DNA of 64,000 bases, from NCBI GenBank assembly GCA_965178635.1, contig CBCXVT010000034.1, forward strand, positions 88,228-152,227. The letters run 5' to 3'. The DNA is from GCA-2733415 sp965178635 (lineage in GTDB: Bacteria > Bacteroidota > Bacteroidia > Flavobacteriales > Flavobacteriaceae). Each line of letters opens with the position of its first letter. Position 1 is the stretch's first letter. Under the pieces are notes generated by a model, which ran no database searches, was not told where the DNA came from, and saw only the letters and a program-made list of their open reading frames with translations. The position numbers were made by a program, and so were the translations under genes. Positions 26,900-36,969 of this stretch are shown here, in pieces.

Positions 26900-27343
26900 A
26901 TGAAAACACATAACATAAAAAACGTTTTTAAAGACGGTGCTATATCTTCTGAATTTATTGCAAACTCTATAGCAAAGCATCAATCAAAAACAACTATTGG
27001 TGCACATAACATCTTTTTAGGTCAAGTTCGCGCAGATGAAATTGACAATAAAATAGTTGCCTCAATTGAATATACTGCATATGAAGATATGGCAAATGAA
27101 AAATTTCATGAGATTAGAGAAGCTGCTTTTGAAAAGTTTGATCTGACTTGCATGCACATTTACCATAGTTTGGGTAATGTAAAAGCTGGCGAAATTTGCT
27201 TATTTGTATTTGTATCGTCAAAACGAAGAAAAGAAGTTTTCCCAGCAATAGAATACATTGTAAATGAGATAAAAGCTCATGTACCAATCTTCGGAAAAGA
27301 AGTCTTTGAAGATGCTTCTCACCAATGGAAAGTAAATAGTTAA
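26900..27343 (+). CDS. moaE: Molybdopterin synthase catalytic subunit MoaE
   Basis: 147 residues, full length. Motifs are GAHNIFLGQVR, YTAYEDMA, HSLGNVKAGE, SSKRRKEVF and the catalytic lysine region PIFGKEVFED near the C-terminus. It converts cPMP to molybdopterin together with MoaD. Confidence 0.94.
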   Translation: MKTHNIKNVFKDGAISSEFIANSIAKHQSKTTIGAHNIFLGQVRADEIDNKIVASIEYTAYEDMANEKFHEIREAAFEKFDLTCMHIYHSLGNVKAGEICLFVFVSSKRRKEVFPAIEYIVNEIKAHVPIFGKEVFEDASHQWKVNS

Positions 27344-27373
27344 ACTTATTAAAAAATCATCAGATCATACAAA

Positions 27374-28285
27374 ATGGTAGATATCACACATAAAATTAAC
27401 ACATTAAGAGTTGCAACAGCTCAAGCTGTAATTAAGGTCAGTAAACCAGAAACTATAGCTGCAATTAAAAACAATACCGTACCTAAAGGTGATGTGTTTG
27501 CTATGAGTAAAGCATGTGGGTTGTTAGGCGTTAAAAATACACCTTTAATCTTGGCAGACTGTCATCCGCTACCTATTGAATATACAGGAATTGAATATGA
27601 CATTAACGGTTTAGAAATTACTGTATTGTGTACCATAAAAACTATTTATAAAACTGGTGTTGAGGTTGAAGCCATGCACGGAGCAAGTGTTGTTGCATTA
27701 AATATATATGATATGTTAAAACCTATTGATAAGGGTGTTGAAATTCATCATATAAAACTCTTACACAAAAAAGGCGGTAAATCTGATTTTAAAGATAAAT
27801 TCAGGAAGGATCTTACTGCTGCTGTTATTGTATGTTCAGATACTATTTCTGCTGGTCAAAAAGAAGATAAAGCAGGAAAAGCTATTATTAAAAAATTAGA
27901 AGAAAGTGATGTTGTTATTTCTGATTACATCATCATTCCTGATGAAAAAGATATTATTCAAAATAAAGCAACATTTTATCAAGAACAAGGCATAGATTTA
28001 ATTATTTATACTGGAGGAACTGGTTTATCAAAAAGAGATGTAACTCCAGAAGCGTTATTGCCCATATTAAACAGAACCATTCCTGGTATTGAAGAAGCCA
28101 TACGTAGTTACGGACAAGAACGTACACCATATGCAATGCTTTCAAGAAGTATAGCTGGTACTTTAAAAGACTCTTTAGTGTTAGCTTTACCTGGATCAAC
28201 AAATGGCGCAAGAGAATCAATGGATGCTATATTTCCTTCTATTTTACATATTTTCAGAATTTTAAAAGGCGCTAGACACGACTAA
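27374..28285 (+). CDS. moaCB: Bifunctional MoaC-MoaB fusion
   Basis: 303 residues. The first half (about 1-150) is MoaC: MVDITHKINTLRVATAQA, ADCHPLPIEYTGI and VEAMHGASVVALNIYDM. The second half (about 150-303) is MoaB/MogA: VIVCSDTISAGQKED, YTGGTGLSKRDVT and ALPGSTNGARES. The first enzyme makes cPMP after MoaA; the second adenylates molybdopterin. The fusion is known in Bacteroidota. The stop overlaps the moaA start (TAATG). Confidence 0.95.
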   Translation: MVDITHKINTLRVATAQAVIKVSKPETIAAIKNNTVPKGDVFAMSKACGLLGVKNTPLILADCHPLPIEYTGIEYDINGLEITVLCTIKTIYKTGVEVEAMHGASVVALNIYDMLKPIDKGVEIHHIKLLHKKGGKSDFKDKFRKDLTAAVIVCSDTISAGQKEDKAGKAIIKKLEESDVVISDYIIIPDEKDIIQNKATFYQEQGIDLIIYTGGTGLSKRDVTPEALLPILNRTIPGIEEAIRSYGQERTPYAMLSRSIAGTLKDSLVLALPGSTNGARESMDAIFPSILHIFRILKGARHD

Positions 28286-29292
28286 TGAATGCTTCTAAAA
28301 ACATATTAACCGATCAATTTGGTAGAGACCACAGTTACTTAAGAATTTCTTTAACTGAACGCTGTAATTTACGTTGCACCTATTGTATGCCGTCTGATGG
28401 AGCATCTCTTTCTCCAAAATCACATATCATGACAGCTGATGAATTATTTGCTATAGCAAAAACATTTGTTGATAATGGAGTTACTAAAATTCGTTTAACT
28501 GGTGGGGAACCATTAGTTAGGAAAGATGCAGCTGCTATTTTAAAACAACTAGCTACTCTTCCTGCTGAATTGGCTATAACTACCAATGCCGTTTCTGTAG
28601 ATCGGTTTATAGACACCTTTAAAGAATGTGGTATTCATAATATCAATGTTAGTTTAGATTCTTTAAATGCTGAGAAATTTCAAGAAATTACACGAAGAAA
28701 CTATTTTGAAAAAGTTTACAATAATATTTTACTTTTAGTTAAAAACGGATTTAATATTAAATTAAACGTTGTACTTATTAAAGACTTCAATGACAACGAA
28801 ATTATTGATTTTATTAAATTAACTAAAGTATTACCTATAACAATTCGGTTTATTGAGTTTATGCCATTTGATGGCAATAAATGGGATTTAAAAAAAATGG
28901 TATCACTTCAAGAAATTCTTGATACTGTAAATTCTGAATTTAAATCAAACAGTGTACTTCGTTTACAAGATGCTAAAAATGATACTTCAAAAAACTATCG
29001 AATAAATGATTATAAAGGTACTTTTGCCATAATTAGTTCTGTTACAAACCCTTTTTGTGATTCATGTAACAGGTTACGTTTAACTGCAAATGGGCAAATT
29101 AAAAACTGTTTATTTTCTGCAGAAGAGTCTGATTTATTAACTTCTTTTAGAAATGGTAAAGATATTCAACCTATCATTCAAAAAGCAGTTCTCTCAAAAT
29201 TAAAAATTCGCGGAGGTATGGATACCTTAGAAAAATTAAAAGAACCAAATCTCCATACAAAAAATAGAAGCATGGTAGCTATTGGGGGATAA
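28285..29292 (+). CDS. moaA: GTP 3',8-cyclase MoaA
   Basis: 335 residues. The radical-SAM motif is CNLRCTYCMP (about 27-36). GGEPLVRKD follows, and the C-terminal cluster Cys occur in NPFCDSCNRLRLTANG and NCLF. The C-terminal GG tail (AIGG) is present and needed for activity. It starts molybdopterin synthesis from GTP. Last gene of the Moco operon. Confidence 0.96.
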   Translation: MNASKNILTDQFGRDHSYLRISLTERCNLRCTYCMPSDGASLSPKSHIMTADELFAIAKTFVDNGVTKIRLTGGEPLVRKDAAAILKQLATLPAELAITTNAVSVDRFIDTFKECGIHNINVSLDSLNAEKFQEITRRNYFEKVYNNILLLVKNGFNIKLNVVLIKDFNDNEIIDFIKLTKVLPITIRFIEFMPFDGNKWDLKKMVSLQEILDTVNSEFKSNSVLRLQDAKNDTSKNYRINDYKGTFAIISSVTNPFCDSCNRLRLTANGQIKNCLFSAEESDLLTSFRNGKDIQPIIQKAVLSKLKIRGGMDTLEKLKEPNLHTKNRSMVAIGG

Positions 29293-29397
29293 TCATTCTC
29301 TTCCTCCTACCTATTACACTTTATTACAACAGTTTAGCCAGCTTCAAATTACACTTCTGTTAATAATATTTTAATAAGTCTTATAAAAGCTAACAAT

Positions 29398-30192
29398 ATG
29401 GTCAAATTAACACACATACAAGTCGGTCAAAAAATCAAGTCTATAAATGATTATATAGTGTCAAGCAATGCTGTAGACGGCTCTAAAGTTGACGCAAATG
29501 CTAATGTAGCATCCAAAAATATAGCAACACTTGAAGCTGAATTAAATAAGGATATCAATATTCAGAAAAAAAACACTTGTAAAACGACAAATTGCTCATG
29601 AATTTGATGAGGAACTCGCAAATGAGTAGGTACGCCAAATAGAAAATCATGAAATCTATGTGCATGATGAAACTTCATTAAAACCTTATTGTACGTCTAT
29701 TAGCATGTATCCTTTTTTAATTGACGGACTTACAAAATTAGGTGGAGAAAGTCAGGCTCCTCAGCATTTAGAGAAATTTTGTGGAGAGTTTGTCAAGCTT
29801 GTATTTGCAGTAAGCTCTCAATTTGCAGGTGCATTAGCAACAGTTGAGTTCATGATGTATTTTGATCATTTTACATGGACATGATAGCATTAAATATTTT
29901 GATGGTGGCTCTGCCCTTCATTTAGATCTTGAAGAAACACCAAAACAAAGCTGGTTTTATCAAACTAATTAATGCTACAGCAACGGCTGGTTGTAATTAT
30001 TTCTGTTTTAACATCAAAATAACAATTTGTAATACATGTCAACATATAGATAAAGAAACACTACATTATTGTAGCTTATGTTTTTCTAATAATATTGATC
30101 ATGCTACACGAGTAATAGGCTATTTAAAACGTGTAAAGAGCTTTAGTTTAGGCCATCAAAAAGAACATCAATTGCGTTATTACCATTCTTAA
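29398..30192 (+). pseudogene. nrdD: Remnant of anaerobic ribonucleotide reductase NrdD
   Basis: Three frames hold recognisable parts of class III ribonucleotide reductase. First is an N-terminal part with VDANANVASKNIATLEAE. Next is HDETSLKPYCTSISMYPFL with SSQFAGALATVEFMMYFD. Last, after a large gap, are GGSALHLDLEE and the C-terminal Zn region ITICNTCQHIDKETLHYC with ATRVIGYLKRV. Several frameshifts, an in-frame TAG after LANE, and loss of most of the barrel leave about 265 codons of a normal 600-700. No nrdG is nearby. This is a dead gene. Confidence 0.85.
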
Positions 30193-30219
30193 CATTTTTT
30201 TAAGATATATTTCATTTTA

Positions 30220-30262
30220 TGACAATTATCATGTTTACAAAACCACTAAACAATTATTTTTG
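30220..30262 (+). promoter_or_regulatory. Fnr-type box and promoter of the nor-nir operon
   Basis: TGACAATTATCA at 30220-30231. A perfect -7 element TATTTTTG (30255-30262) ends 36.5 nt from the centre, 43 nt before the norC start. Confidence 0.82.
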
Positions 30263-30305
30263 TATAAAAGATAAAAATATCTTTTAATCTAAAACTATTA
30301 AGATT

Positions 30306-30743
30306 ATGCTATCAAAAAAACAAGCACGAGCATTTTTCCTCGGAGGAACAGTAGTCACATTTGCAATATTTATTGGGCTGACAATTTTTTCCTTCAGTAA
30401 AAGTCAAGATCAAACTCACCATGATAAAATAACTGAAGAGGTTATAAGAGGTAAGGTATTATGGGAAGAAAACAACTGTATGGGTTGTCATTCAATTTTA
30501 GGTGAAGGTGGCTATTATGCACCTGAATTAACAAAGGTTATTGACAGACGTGGCGTTGGATATATAAAAGCAGCACTAATGTCACCAATTCCATGGGCAC
30601 CAAACGGTCGTAAAATGGTGGCTTATGGTTTTACAAATGAAGAAGCAGATGACTTGATAGCCTTTTTTGATTGGATAGATGATATTGATTTAAACGGATT
30701 TGATACGGTTGTATCACCTTTAGCTAAAGATAAAAAACAATAA
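30306..30743 (+). CDS. norC: Nitric oxide reductase cytochrome c subunit NorC
   Basis: 145 residues: one N-terminal membrane anchor (about 10-30), then a monoheme domain with CMGCHSILGEGGYYAPELT (about 58-76) and an axial Met in RKMVAYGF. All are NorC signatures. It feeds electrons to NorB (next gene). Directly behind an Fnr-type promoter. Confidence 0.94.
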   Translation: MLSKKQARAFFLGGTVVTFAIFIGLTIFSFSKSQDQTHHDKITEEVIRGKVLWEENNCMGCHSILGEGGYYAPELTKVIDRRGVGYIKAALMSPIPWAPNGRKMVAYGFTNEEADDLIAFFDWIDDIDLNGFDTVVSPLAKDKKQ

Positions 30744-30770
30744 TAAATACTAACACCTAAGAAACTAATT

Positions 30771-32108
30771 ATGAAATATAAATCACAAAAAGTAGCCTAT
30801 TGGTTTTTTGCTTTTTCAATTTTACTCTTTGCCTTACAAATTGTGTATGGGTTTATTATGGGGTTTGCAAGAATTGGGTTTGATAACCTTCATGAATTCA
30901 TACCATTTAATACAGCTAGAGCCGTACACACAAACTTACTTGTTGTATGGCTATTGTCGGGGTTTATGGGAGCAGCATATTATATTATCCCAGAAGAAGC
31001 ACAAAGAGAGTTGATTAATGTTAAATTAGCATATGTACAACTAATATCACTGGCAGTAGTTGCCGTATCTGCAATTATTGGATATCATTTTAATTGGTGG
31101 GAAGGACGAAAGTTTTTAGAAATACCACGTCAATTAGACTATTTAGTTGTTGTAAATGTGCTCTTGTTTTTAGGTTTGATATTAGCAACGCTATACAAAG
31201 CTAAAAGAAGAACTACCACAGCATTAGTTCTTTCAATGGGATTATTATTTGCTGCGCTATTATATCTACCAGGTATGTTACCTTTTGATAGTCAAGTAAC
31301 CGATTCATTCTTCAGATGGTGGGTTGTTCACTTATGGGTAGAAGGTGTTTGGGAATTAATTATGGGAGGTATTTTATCTTTCTTATTAATTAAACTAACT
31401 GGTGTTGATAGAGAAGTTATTGAAAAATGGTTATATGTTATTGTAGGATTAACTTTTTTATCAGGTATTCTAGGAACTGGACACCATTATTATTATATAG
31501 GTGTAAATAAAATTTGGTTAGTTGTAGGTGGAGTTTTCTCTGCATTAGAACCATTAGCCTTCTTAGCTATGGCATTATTCGCAGTGAATATGTATAGAAA
31601 AGGTGAGAAAAAACACCCTAACAAACTCGCTTTATATTGGACCTTAGGTGCTTCAATAGTATCATTCATTGGTGCAGGATTATTAGGGTTCGCACACACA
31701 TTACCCCAAACTAATTTATACACACACGGTACATTAGTAACTGCAATGCACGGACATCTTGCATTTTGGGGAGCATACGCTATGATTGTGTTAGCAATAA
31801 TCAGTTACGCGTTACCTAACCTAACAGGTAGAAAATTATATGAAAGCTCTCGTGGATATATGGCGTTTTGGCTATCTAATATTGGAATGTTAGGGATGAC
31901 AGTTGCCTTTGGTGTAGCGGGTGTGGCTCAAGTATATCTTGAACGTAAATTAAAAATGGAATTTATGGAAGTTCAAAATGAAATCAGCATTCACTTTGTA
32001 GTGCTAATATTATGTGCATCGTTATTTGCTACCGGAATTATTCTATACATAATTGACTTTTATAAACATGGTAAACCAACAGACGAAGCCTTAGAACTTA
32101 AAAACTAA
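30771..32108 (+). CDS. norB: Nitric oxide reductase catalytic subunit NorB (cNor type)
   Basis: 445 residues, twelve membrane helices. All expected ligands are seen: H53 and H329 for low-spin heme b, H327 for heme b3, H187, H238 and H239 for FeB, and the acidic residues E191, E195 and E260 of the active site. It reduces two NO to N2O. Compare the divergent paralogue at 39192-40529, which lacks several of these residues. It lies 27 nt after norC. Confidence 0.96.
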   Translation: MKYKSQKVAYWFFAFSILLFALQIVYGFIMGFARIGFDNLHEFIPFNTARAVHTNLLVVWLLSGFMGAAYYIIPEEAQRELINVKLAYVQLISLAVVAVSAIIGYHFNWWEGRKFLEIPRQLDYLVVVNVLLFLGLILATLYKAKRRTTTALVLSMGLLFAALLYLPGMLPFDSQVTDSFFRWWVVHLWVEGVWELIMGGILSFLLIKLTGVDREVIEKWLYVIVGLTFLSGILGTGHHYYYIGVNKIWLVVGGVFSALEPLAFLAMALFAVNMYRKGEKKHPNKLALYWTLGASIVSFIGAGLLGFAHTLPQTNLYTHGTLVTAMHGHLAFWGAYAMIVLAIISYALPNLTGRKLYESSRGYMAFWLSNIGMLGMTVAFGVAGVAQVYLERKLKMEFMEVQNEISIHFVVLILCASLFATGIILYIIDFYKHGKPTDEALELKN

Positions 32109-32114
32109 CACCTT

Positions 32115-32615
32115 ATGAAAACATTAAAATTAATAGCAGTACTTGTTTTAGTAACTTTAATAGCAAGTTGTGGTAACTCTGAGAAGAAAACAACAAACAC
32201 ACAACCTACTACTCCTAAAACAAAACATTCAAAAGAAACAGAATCAAATGATGTGGCTGAAAATTCATCTACAGAAAACACTTTAGATGGAAAAATTGCA
32301 TCGGGTAAAGCAATTTACCAACGTACATGTGTTGCATGCCATCAAGCCAATGGCACAGGTATTCCTAATGCTTTTCCACCTTTAGCGGCATCAGATTATT
32401 TAAACGCTGATATTGACCGTGCAATTGATATTGTATTAAGAGGAAAAACAGGAGAAATTACTGTAAACGGAACTACTTATAATAGTGTTATGACAAAACA
32501 AGACATAAGCAATAGTGAAGTTGCAGATGTATTAACTTACATATACAACTCATGGGGAAATAACAAAACAGACGTTACAACTGCCCAAGTAAATAAGATT
32601 AAAAATAACATATAA
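32115..32615 (+). CDS. Cytochrome c lipoprotein paralogous to the NirK C-terminal domain
   Basis: 166 residues. Lipoprotein signal ends at LIASC (about residue 18); a low-complexity Thr/Lys/Glu linker (about 20-60) follows, then a class I cytochrome c domain with TCVACHQANG and an axial Met in VMTKQ. The heme domain is very close to the C-terminal part of NirK encoded next: both share GIPNAFPPLA, SDYLNAD and EVADVLTYIY. A duplication is evident. It is probably an electron shuttle between Nor and Nir. Confidence 0.9.
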   Translation: MKTLKLIAVLVLVTLIASCGNSEKKTTNTQPTTPKTKHSKETESNDVAENSSTENTLDGKIASGKAIYQRTCVACHQANGTGIPNAFPPLAASDYLNADIDRAIDIVLRGKTGEITVNGTTYNSVMTKQDISNSEVADVLTYIYNSWGNNKTDVTTAQVNKIKNNI

Positions 32616-32631
32616 TTAAACCATAGAACAG

Positions 32632-34087
32632 ATGAAAAAAGTTGGATTATTACTTATGCTTGGTGCGTTAACACTAACCGTAAGTTGCAAACAAGAAACA
32701 AAATCAGAAGACACTGTGGCTTCAAAAGACACAGCAACTATCAATATTAAAGGAACTATGGATGCAGAGTTAACTGCGCCTCCACATGTCCCGCCTTCTG
32801 TAGGTGATCGTAGAGCTAAACGACTTATTGTTGACATGGAAATTCTTGAACAAGAAGGAACTATGACTGATGGTACAACTTACATGTATTGGACTTTCGG
32901 AGGATCAGTACCGGGTAGTTTTATCAGAACCCGTGTAGGTGATGAAGTAGAGTTTACACTATCCAATCACCCAGATAATAAATTACCTCATAACATCGAT
33001 TTACATGCAGTAACAGGTCCAGGAGGTGGAGCAACATCATCTTTTGTTGCACCAGGTCATAAAAAAACATTCAGTTTTAAAACATTAAACCCTGGATTGT
33101 ATGTATATCACTGTGCAACTGCACCTGTAGGAATGCATATAGCAAACGGTATGTACGGACTTAATTTTAGTAGAACCAGAAGGTGGTTTGCCTAAAGTTG
33201 ATAAAGAATACTACATTATGCAAGGTGATTTTTATACAAAAGGAGATAATGGTGCGCCAGGATTACAAGCTTTTGATATGAAAAAAGCCGTTGATGAAGA
33301 TGCAGATTATGTCGTATTCAATGGTAAAGTTGGATCTTTAACTGGTGATAATGCAATTACTGCAAATGTTGGTGAAACTGTACGTTTATATATGGGTAAT
33401 GGTGGACCAAATTTAGTATCATCTTTTCATGTTATTGGAGAGATATTTGACAAAGTACATGTTGAAGGAGGTTCTACTATTAATGAAAATGTACAAACTA
33501 CATTAATTCCTGCTGGAGGTGCTGCAATTGTTGAGTTTAAAGTTGATGTTCCTGGAACATTCATTTTAGTTGATCACTCAATATTTAGAGCATTTAACAA
33601 AGGAGCGTTAGGAATGTTAAAAGTTAATGGAAAAGAAGATAAACAATTATATTCTGGTGTAATGCAAGAAGGAATTTATCTTCCTGAAGGAAGTACATTA
33701 CAAACAATGCCTGATGATGGCAAAGAAAAAATTGTTTCAACAGGAGAAAAAACTTTAGAAGAAAAAATCACATCTGGGAAAAGTTTATATAACAAAACAT
33801 GTTTTGCCTGTCATCAAGCTAACGGACAAGGTATACCAAACGCATTCCCTCCTCTTGCAAAATCTGATTATTTAAATGCAGATGAAAAAAGAGCTATTGG
33901 TGTAGTCATCAACGGTAAATCTGGTGAGATTACAGTGAATGGCACTAAATATAATAGTGTTATGACCAAACAAAATTTAACTGATGAAGAGGTTGCTGAT
34001 GTATTGACTTATATATATAGCGCTTGGGGTAATAATAAAACAAACGTAAAAACTACTACTGTTCAGGAAGTTAGAAGTGGACATTAG
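32632..34087 (+). pseudogene. nirK: Copper nitrite reductase NirK with C-terminal cytochrome c, frameshifted
   Basis: Intended length is 484 residues. Lipoprotein-like signal (LTVSC), two cupredoxin domains, then a cytochrome c domain (TCFACHQANG). Type 1 and type 2 Cu ligands appear in LPHNIDLHAVTG, VYHCATAPVGMH and SSFHVIGEIF. The frame is broken at about 33164, where CTTAATTTTAG should read CTTATTTTAG; removing one A gives YGLILVEPEGGLPKV. The fused heme domain makes NirK its own electron acceptor. The break falls in a conserved place, so either a sequence error or a recent loss. Confidence 0.9.
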
Positions 34088-34103
34088 GAACGATTAATAT
34101 TAT

Positions 34104-34176
34104 GTACTATTTCAAGATTGGGTATTACACCATCCTAATAGGGTGAAGAATGTAATCTATCAGTCTGAAATAGTAC
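34104..34176. other. Long imperfect hairpin between nirK and norQ
   Basis: A perfect 11-bp stem GTACTATTTCA / TGAAATAGTAC encloses further pairing (ATTACA at 34124 with TGTAAT at 34151, and G-U-rich pairs between 34116-34121 and 34160-34165) with few bulges. No T-run follows. It could be a structured leader of norQ, a processing site, or a relic of a small mobile repeat. The remaining 34177-34344 shows no box or gene. Confidence 0.65.
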
Positions 34177-34344
34177 TTATTATAACACTTTGCCTGATAG
34201 ATATCTGTTAAAATCAAATTATACTAATAAAACAGGGTTATAGAATATGTTATTCTGTAAAGAACCTCAAAAATTCTTAACACTATTCCCAGAAAATTGC
34301 TTCACTACATATTTTCGTAGCCTTGTTTTTTTTAAATCATAACA

Positions 34345-35145
34345 ATGATAGACACATTAGTAAATAATAAAACAAAAACACCCTACTATAAACCTGTTGC
34401 TAGAGAAATAGAAGTTTTTCAACAATCATATAACAACAAAATACCATTTTTATTAAAAGGACCTACCGGTACTGGTAAATCTAGATTTGTTGAGTATATG
34501 GCCCATCAATTAGAGAAACAACTCATTACCGTAAGTTGTCATGAAGAAACCTCATCAACAGATTTAATTGGTCGCTATATCATTAAAGGTGCTGAAACAA
34601 TTTGGTTAGACGGCCCTTTAACTACAGCAATTAAAACTGGAGCTATTCTATATTTAGATGAAATAGCTGAAGCAAGACCTGATGTAATTGTAGCTATTCA
34701 TTCACTTACAGATCATAGACGTGAGTTATTTATTGATAAATTAGGTGAAACTGTTAAAGCACATAAAGATTTTATGCTTGTTGCCTCATTTAATCCAGGA
34801 TATCAACGTGGATTTAAAGAGTTAAAACCTTCTACCAGACAACGTTTTGTAGCCATTTCTTTTGACTACCCTAACCCAACATCTGAAGCAGAAATACTCA
34901 TTAATGAAACAAATATTGATCAAACAATTGCTAAAAAATTAGTTGCAATAGCCACTAAAATTAGAAACCTTACTGAACTCGGTTTAACCGAAACAGTATC
35001 TACAAGATTATTAGTTGATGCAGCAAAATTGATACACACAGGTTTACCTAAACGTTTAGCCGTGCATGTTGCAATTGTTGAACCTCTAACTGATGATATT
35101 GAAACGATTGCAGCTTTAAAAGACTTGTGTGATTTAATGATATAA
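34345..35145 (+). CDS. norQ: MoxR/CbbQ-type AAA ATPase NorQ
   Basis: 266 residues. Walker A is GPTGTGKS (about 40-47), Walker B is AILYLDEIAEARP, and sensor-like FNPGYQRG follows. These belong to the CbbQ/NirQ/NorQ family, which works with a VWA protein (NorD, next gene) to insert the iron cofactor of NorB. The order norQ-norD 51 nt apart is classical. Confidence 0.94.
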   Translation: MIDTLVNNKTKTPYYKPVAREIEVFQQSYNNKIPFLLKGPTGTGKSRFVEYMAHQLEKQLITVSCHEETSSTDLIGRYIIKGAETIWLDGPLTTAIKTGAILYLDEIAEARPDVIVAIHSLTDHRRELFIDKLGETVKAHKDFMLVASFNPGYQRGFKELKPSTRQRFVAISFDYPNPTSEAEILINETNIDQTIAKKLVAIATKIRNLTELGLTETVSTRLLVDAAKLIHTGLPKRLAVHVAIVEPLTDDIETIAALKDLCDLMI

Positions 35146-35196
35146 CCTTAAAGGCAAAACATCAAGCTTTATTAATGCAAATGACAACTACAACTT

Positions 35197-36969
35197 ATGT
35201 TTGAATTTGAACCCGATGAATACATTTTTACAAAGTTTGCGCATTACTTTAAACAACGTAGAAAAGTAAAAGAAGCTAATTTAGCGCATGCTGTCAAACT
35301 CTGTGATATAAAACCGCGATTAACTATTTTTGCACGCGCCATTACTGGTGAACCTATTGAAATTTATGATGCAGAACGTGAGGGCGGCTATAAAAACAAT
35401 AACTTCTTTTTACCTTCAACAATTAAGGTATTTTTGACCCCTGAAGAAAATGTGTCTTTTTATGTATTCAGAATACTTTACTTGTCTATTCAAAAAAACA
35501 ATAATTTAAATTGGAATGACAACAAAGAACACACACTGTTAGATTCTCAAGAGCAAGCTGAAAGCACTGCAAATATTGTACTAAACAATCTATTTGAAGA
35601 ATTTCCATCTATAAAAAAATGTTATGATAGATTACTACAACATTACACCATAGCAGCTAAAAAAAATCAACTTCCTGATTATTCGTTCATTTATGGAAAA
35701 TGGATGAAAAACACTTCAGATGAGACTAAAGGAGAACTTAATAACTTTACCGAAAAAGTAAAAACAGCACAGCAAGAGCAACCGAAAACCATTTTAAAAG
35801 CAACAGGGGTTGAAGAAATTATTTCTGTGCAAATAGATGAAAAACAACTTGAAGATGCTGTATTACAACATCAATTTGAAAAAGTAGAAACTGCTGATGA
35901 ATTTAGTGGAAATTTTAGAGATATGGACGGTGATGATGACCTTGATGATCATGCCAATGCTTTAGAAGATTTAAACATGAAATTTACTGTACGTGTAGAT
36001 GATACAGCACATTCGGTATATCAAGCAGATTTTGTTGAAAACACCACCGTAGCAGAAAGTGCAGAACGTGATGAAAAAGGATACCATTTAAAGTATAATG
36101 AGTGGGATCATTCAAAATTTAAATACAAAGAAAACTTTTGTAAAGTCTACCCAAAAACCATCTTAAAAACTAATGCTCAATATTATAAAACTGCAATTTC
36201 AGAACATCACTCTACCCTACTCGGCTTAAGAAAAATGTTGACTACTGTTAATAATAAATATCAACAGCAACGCAGGCAGAGTCAAGGAGATGATTTTGAT
36301 TTAGATGCTATAACTGATGTATTTGTTGATTTAAAATCTGGACGAACTCCTTCAGAAAAAATTTACTTATCAAAACGTAAAAAGAAAAAAGACCTTTCAA
36401 TATTAATATTATTAGACAGCAGTTTATCAAGTGACGGCTATGCCGCTGGCAACAGAGTCATAGATGTTGAAAAACAAGTCTCAATATTATTTGGAGAAAT
36501 ATTAAATGAATTTCAAATTGACTTTTCAATTAATAGTTTCTATTCAAAAACCAGAAACAATTCTAGTTACATCACTATGAAAGACTTTGATGATAATTGG
36601 GATAAAGCAAAATTGAAAATTGGTGCTATTGAACCTAGTGGTTATACGCGAATTGGACCAGCATTAAGGCATTCTGGTGCTTTGCTAAAAAAGCGAGACT
36701 CTAAGAATAAATGGGTGATTCTTATTTCTGATGGAAAACCAAATGATTATGACAGGTATGAAGGCAAATATGGTGTAAATGATGTAAAACAAGCTTTAAG
36801 AGAATTAAACGAACAACAAATAAACACCTATGCATTAGCAATAGAAGCTCAAGCAAAGTACTATTTACCACAGATGTTTGGGCAAAATCATTATCAAATT
36901 TTAACTACTCCAGTAGAGTTATTACAATCATTAGTAAAACTCTACGAAAAAATAAAACACCAGGCCTAA
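35197..36969 (+). CDS. norD: Nitric oxide reductase activation protein NorD
   Basis: 590 residues. The C-terminal von Willebrand factor A domain (about 395-585) has the MIDAS motif LLDSSLSSD, then SGYTRIGPAL and ISDGKPNDYD. The N-terminal part is the NorD/CbbO-like region. With NorQ it matures Nor. The stop codon is followed directly by the next start, so translation is coupled. Confidence 0.93.
   Translation: MFEFEPDEYIFTKFAHYFKQRRKVKEANLAHAVKLCDIKPRLTIFARAITGEPIEIYDAEREGGYKNNNFFLPSTIKVFLTPEENVSFYVFRILYLSIQKNNNLNWNDNKEHTLLDSQEQAESTANIVLNNLFEEFPSIKKCYDRLLQHYTIAAKKNQLPDYSFIYGKWMKNTSDETKGELNNFTEKVKTAQQEQPKTILKATGVEEIISVQIDEKQLEDAVLQHQFEKVETADEFSGNFRDMDGDDDLDDHANALEDLNMKFTVRVDDTAHSVYQADFVENTTVAESAERDEKGYHLKYNEWDHSKFKYKENFCKVYPKTILKTNAQYYKTAISEHHSTLLGLRKMLTTVNNKYQQQRRQSQGDDFDLDAITDVFVDLKSGRTPSEKIYLSKRKKKKDLSILILLDSSLSSDGYAAGNRVIDVEKQVSILFGEILNEFQIDFSINSFYSKTRNNSSYITMKDFDDNWDKAKLKIGAIEPSGYTRIGPALRHSGALLKKRDSKNKWVILISDGKPNDYDRYEGKYGVNDVKQALRELNEQQINTYALAIEAQAKYYLPQMFGQNHYQILTTPVELLQSLVKLYEKIKHQA

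Noticed and set aside
29398..30192. Three separate small genes
   Set aside because: All three pieces are recognisable, collinear parts of NrdD; this is one broken gene.
33188..34087. A stand-alone cupredoxin-cytochrome gene after a truncated nirK
   Set aside because: The residues across the break join exactly into one NirK after deletion of one A; the downstream frame has no separate start signal.
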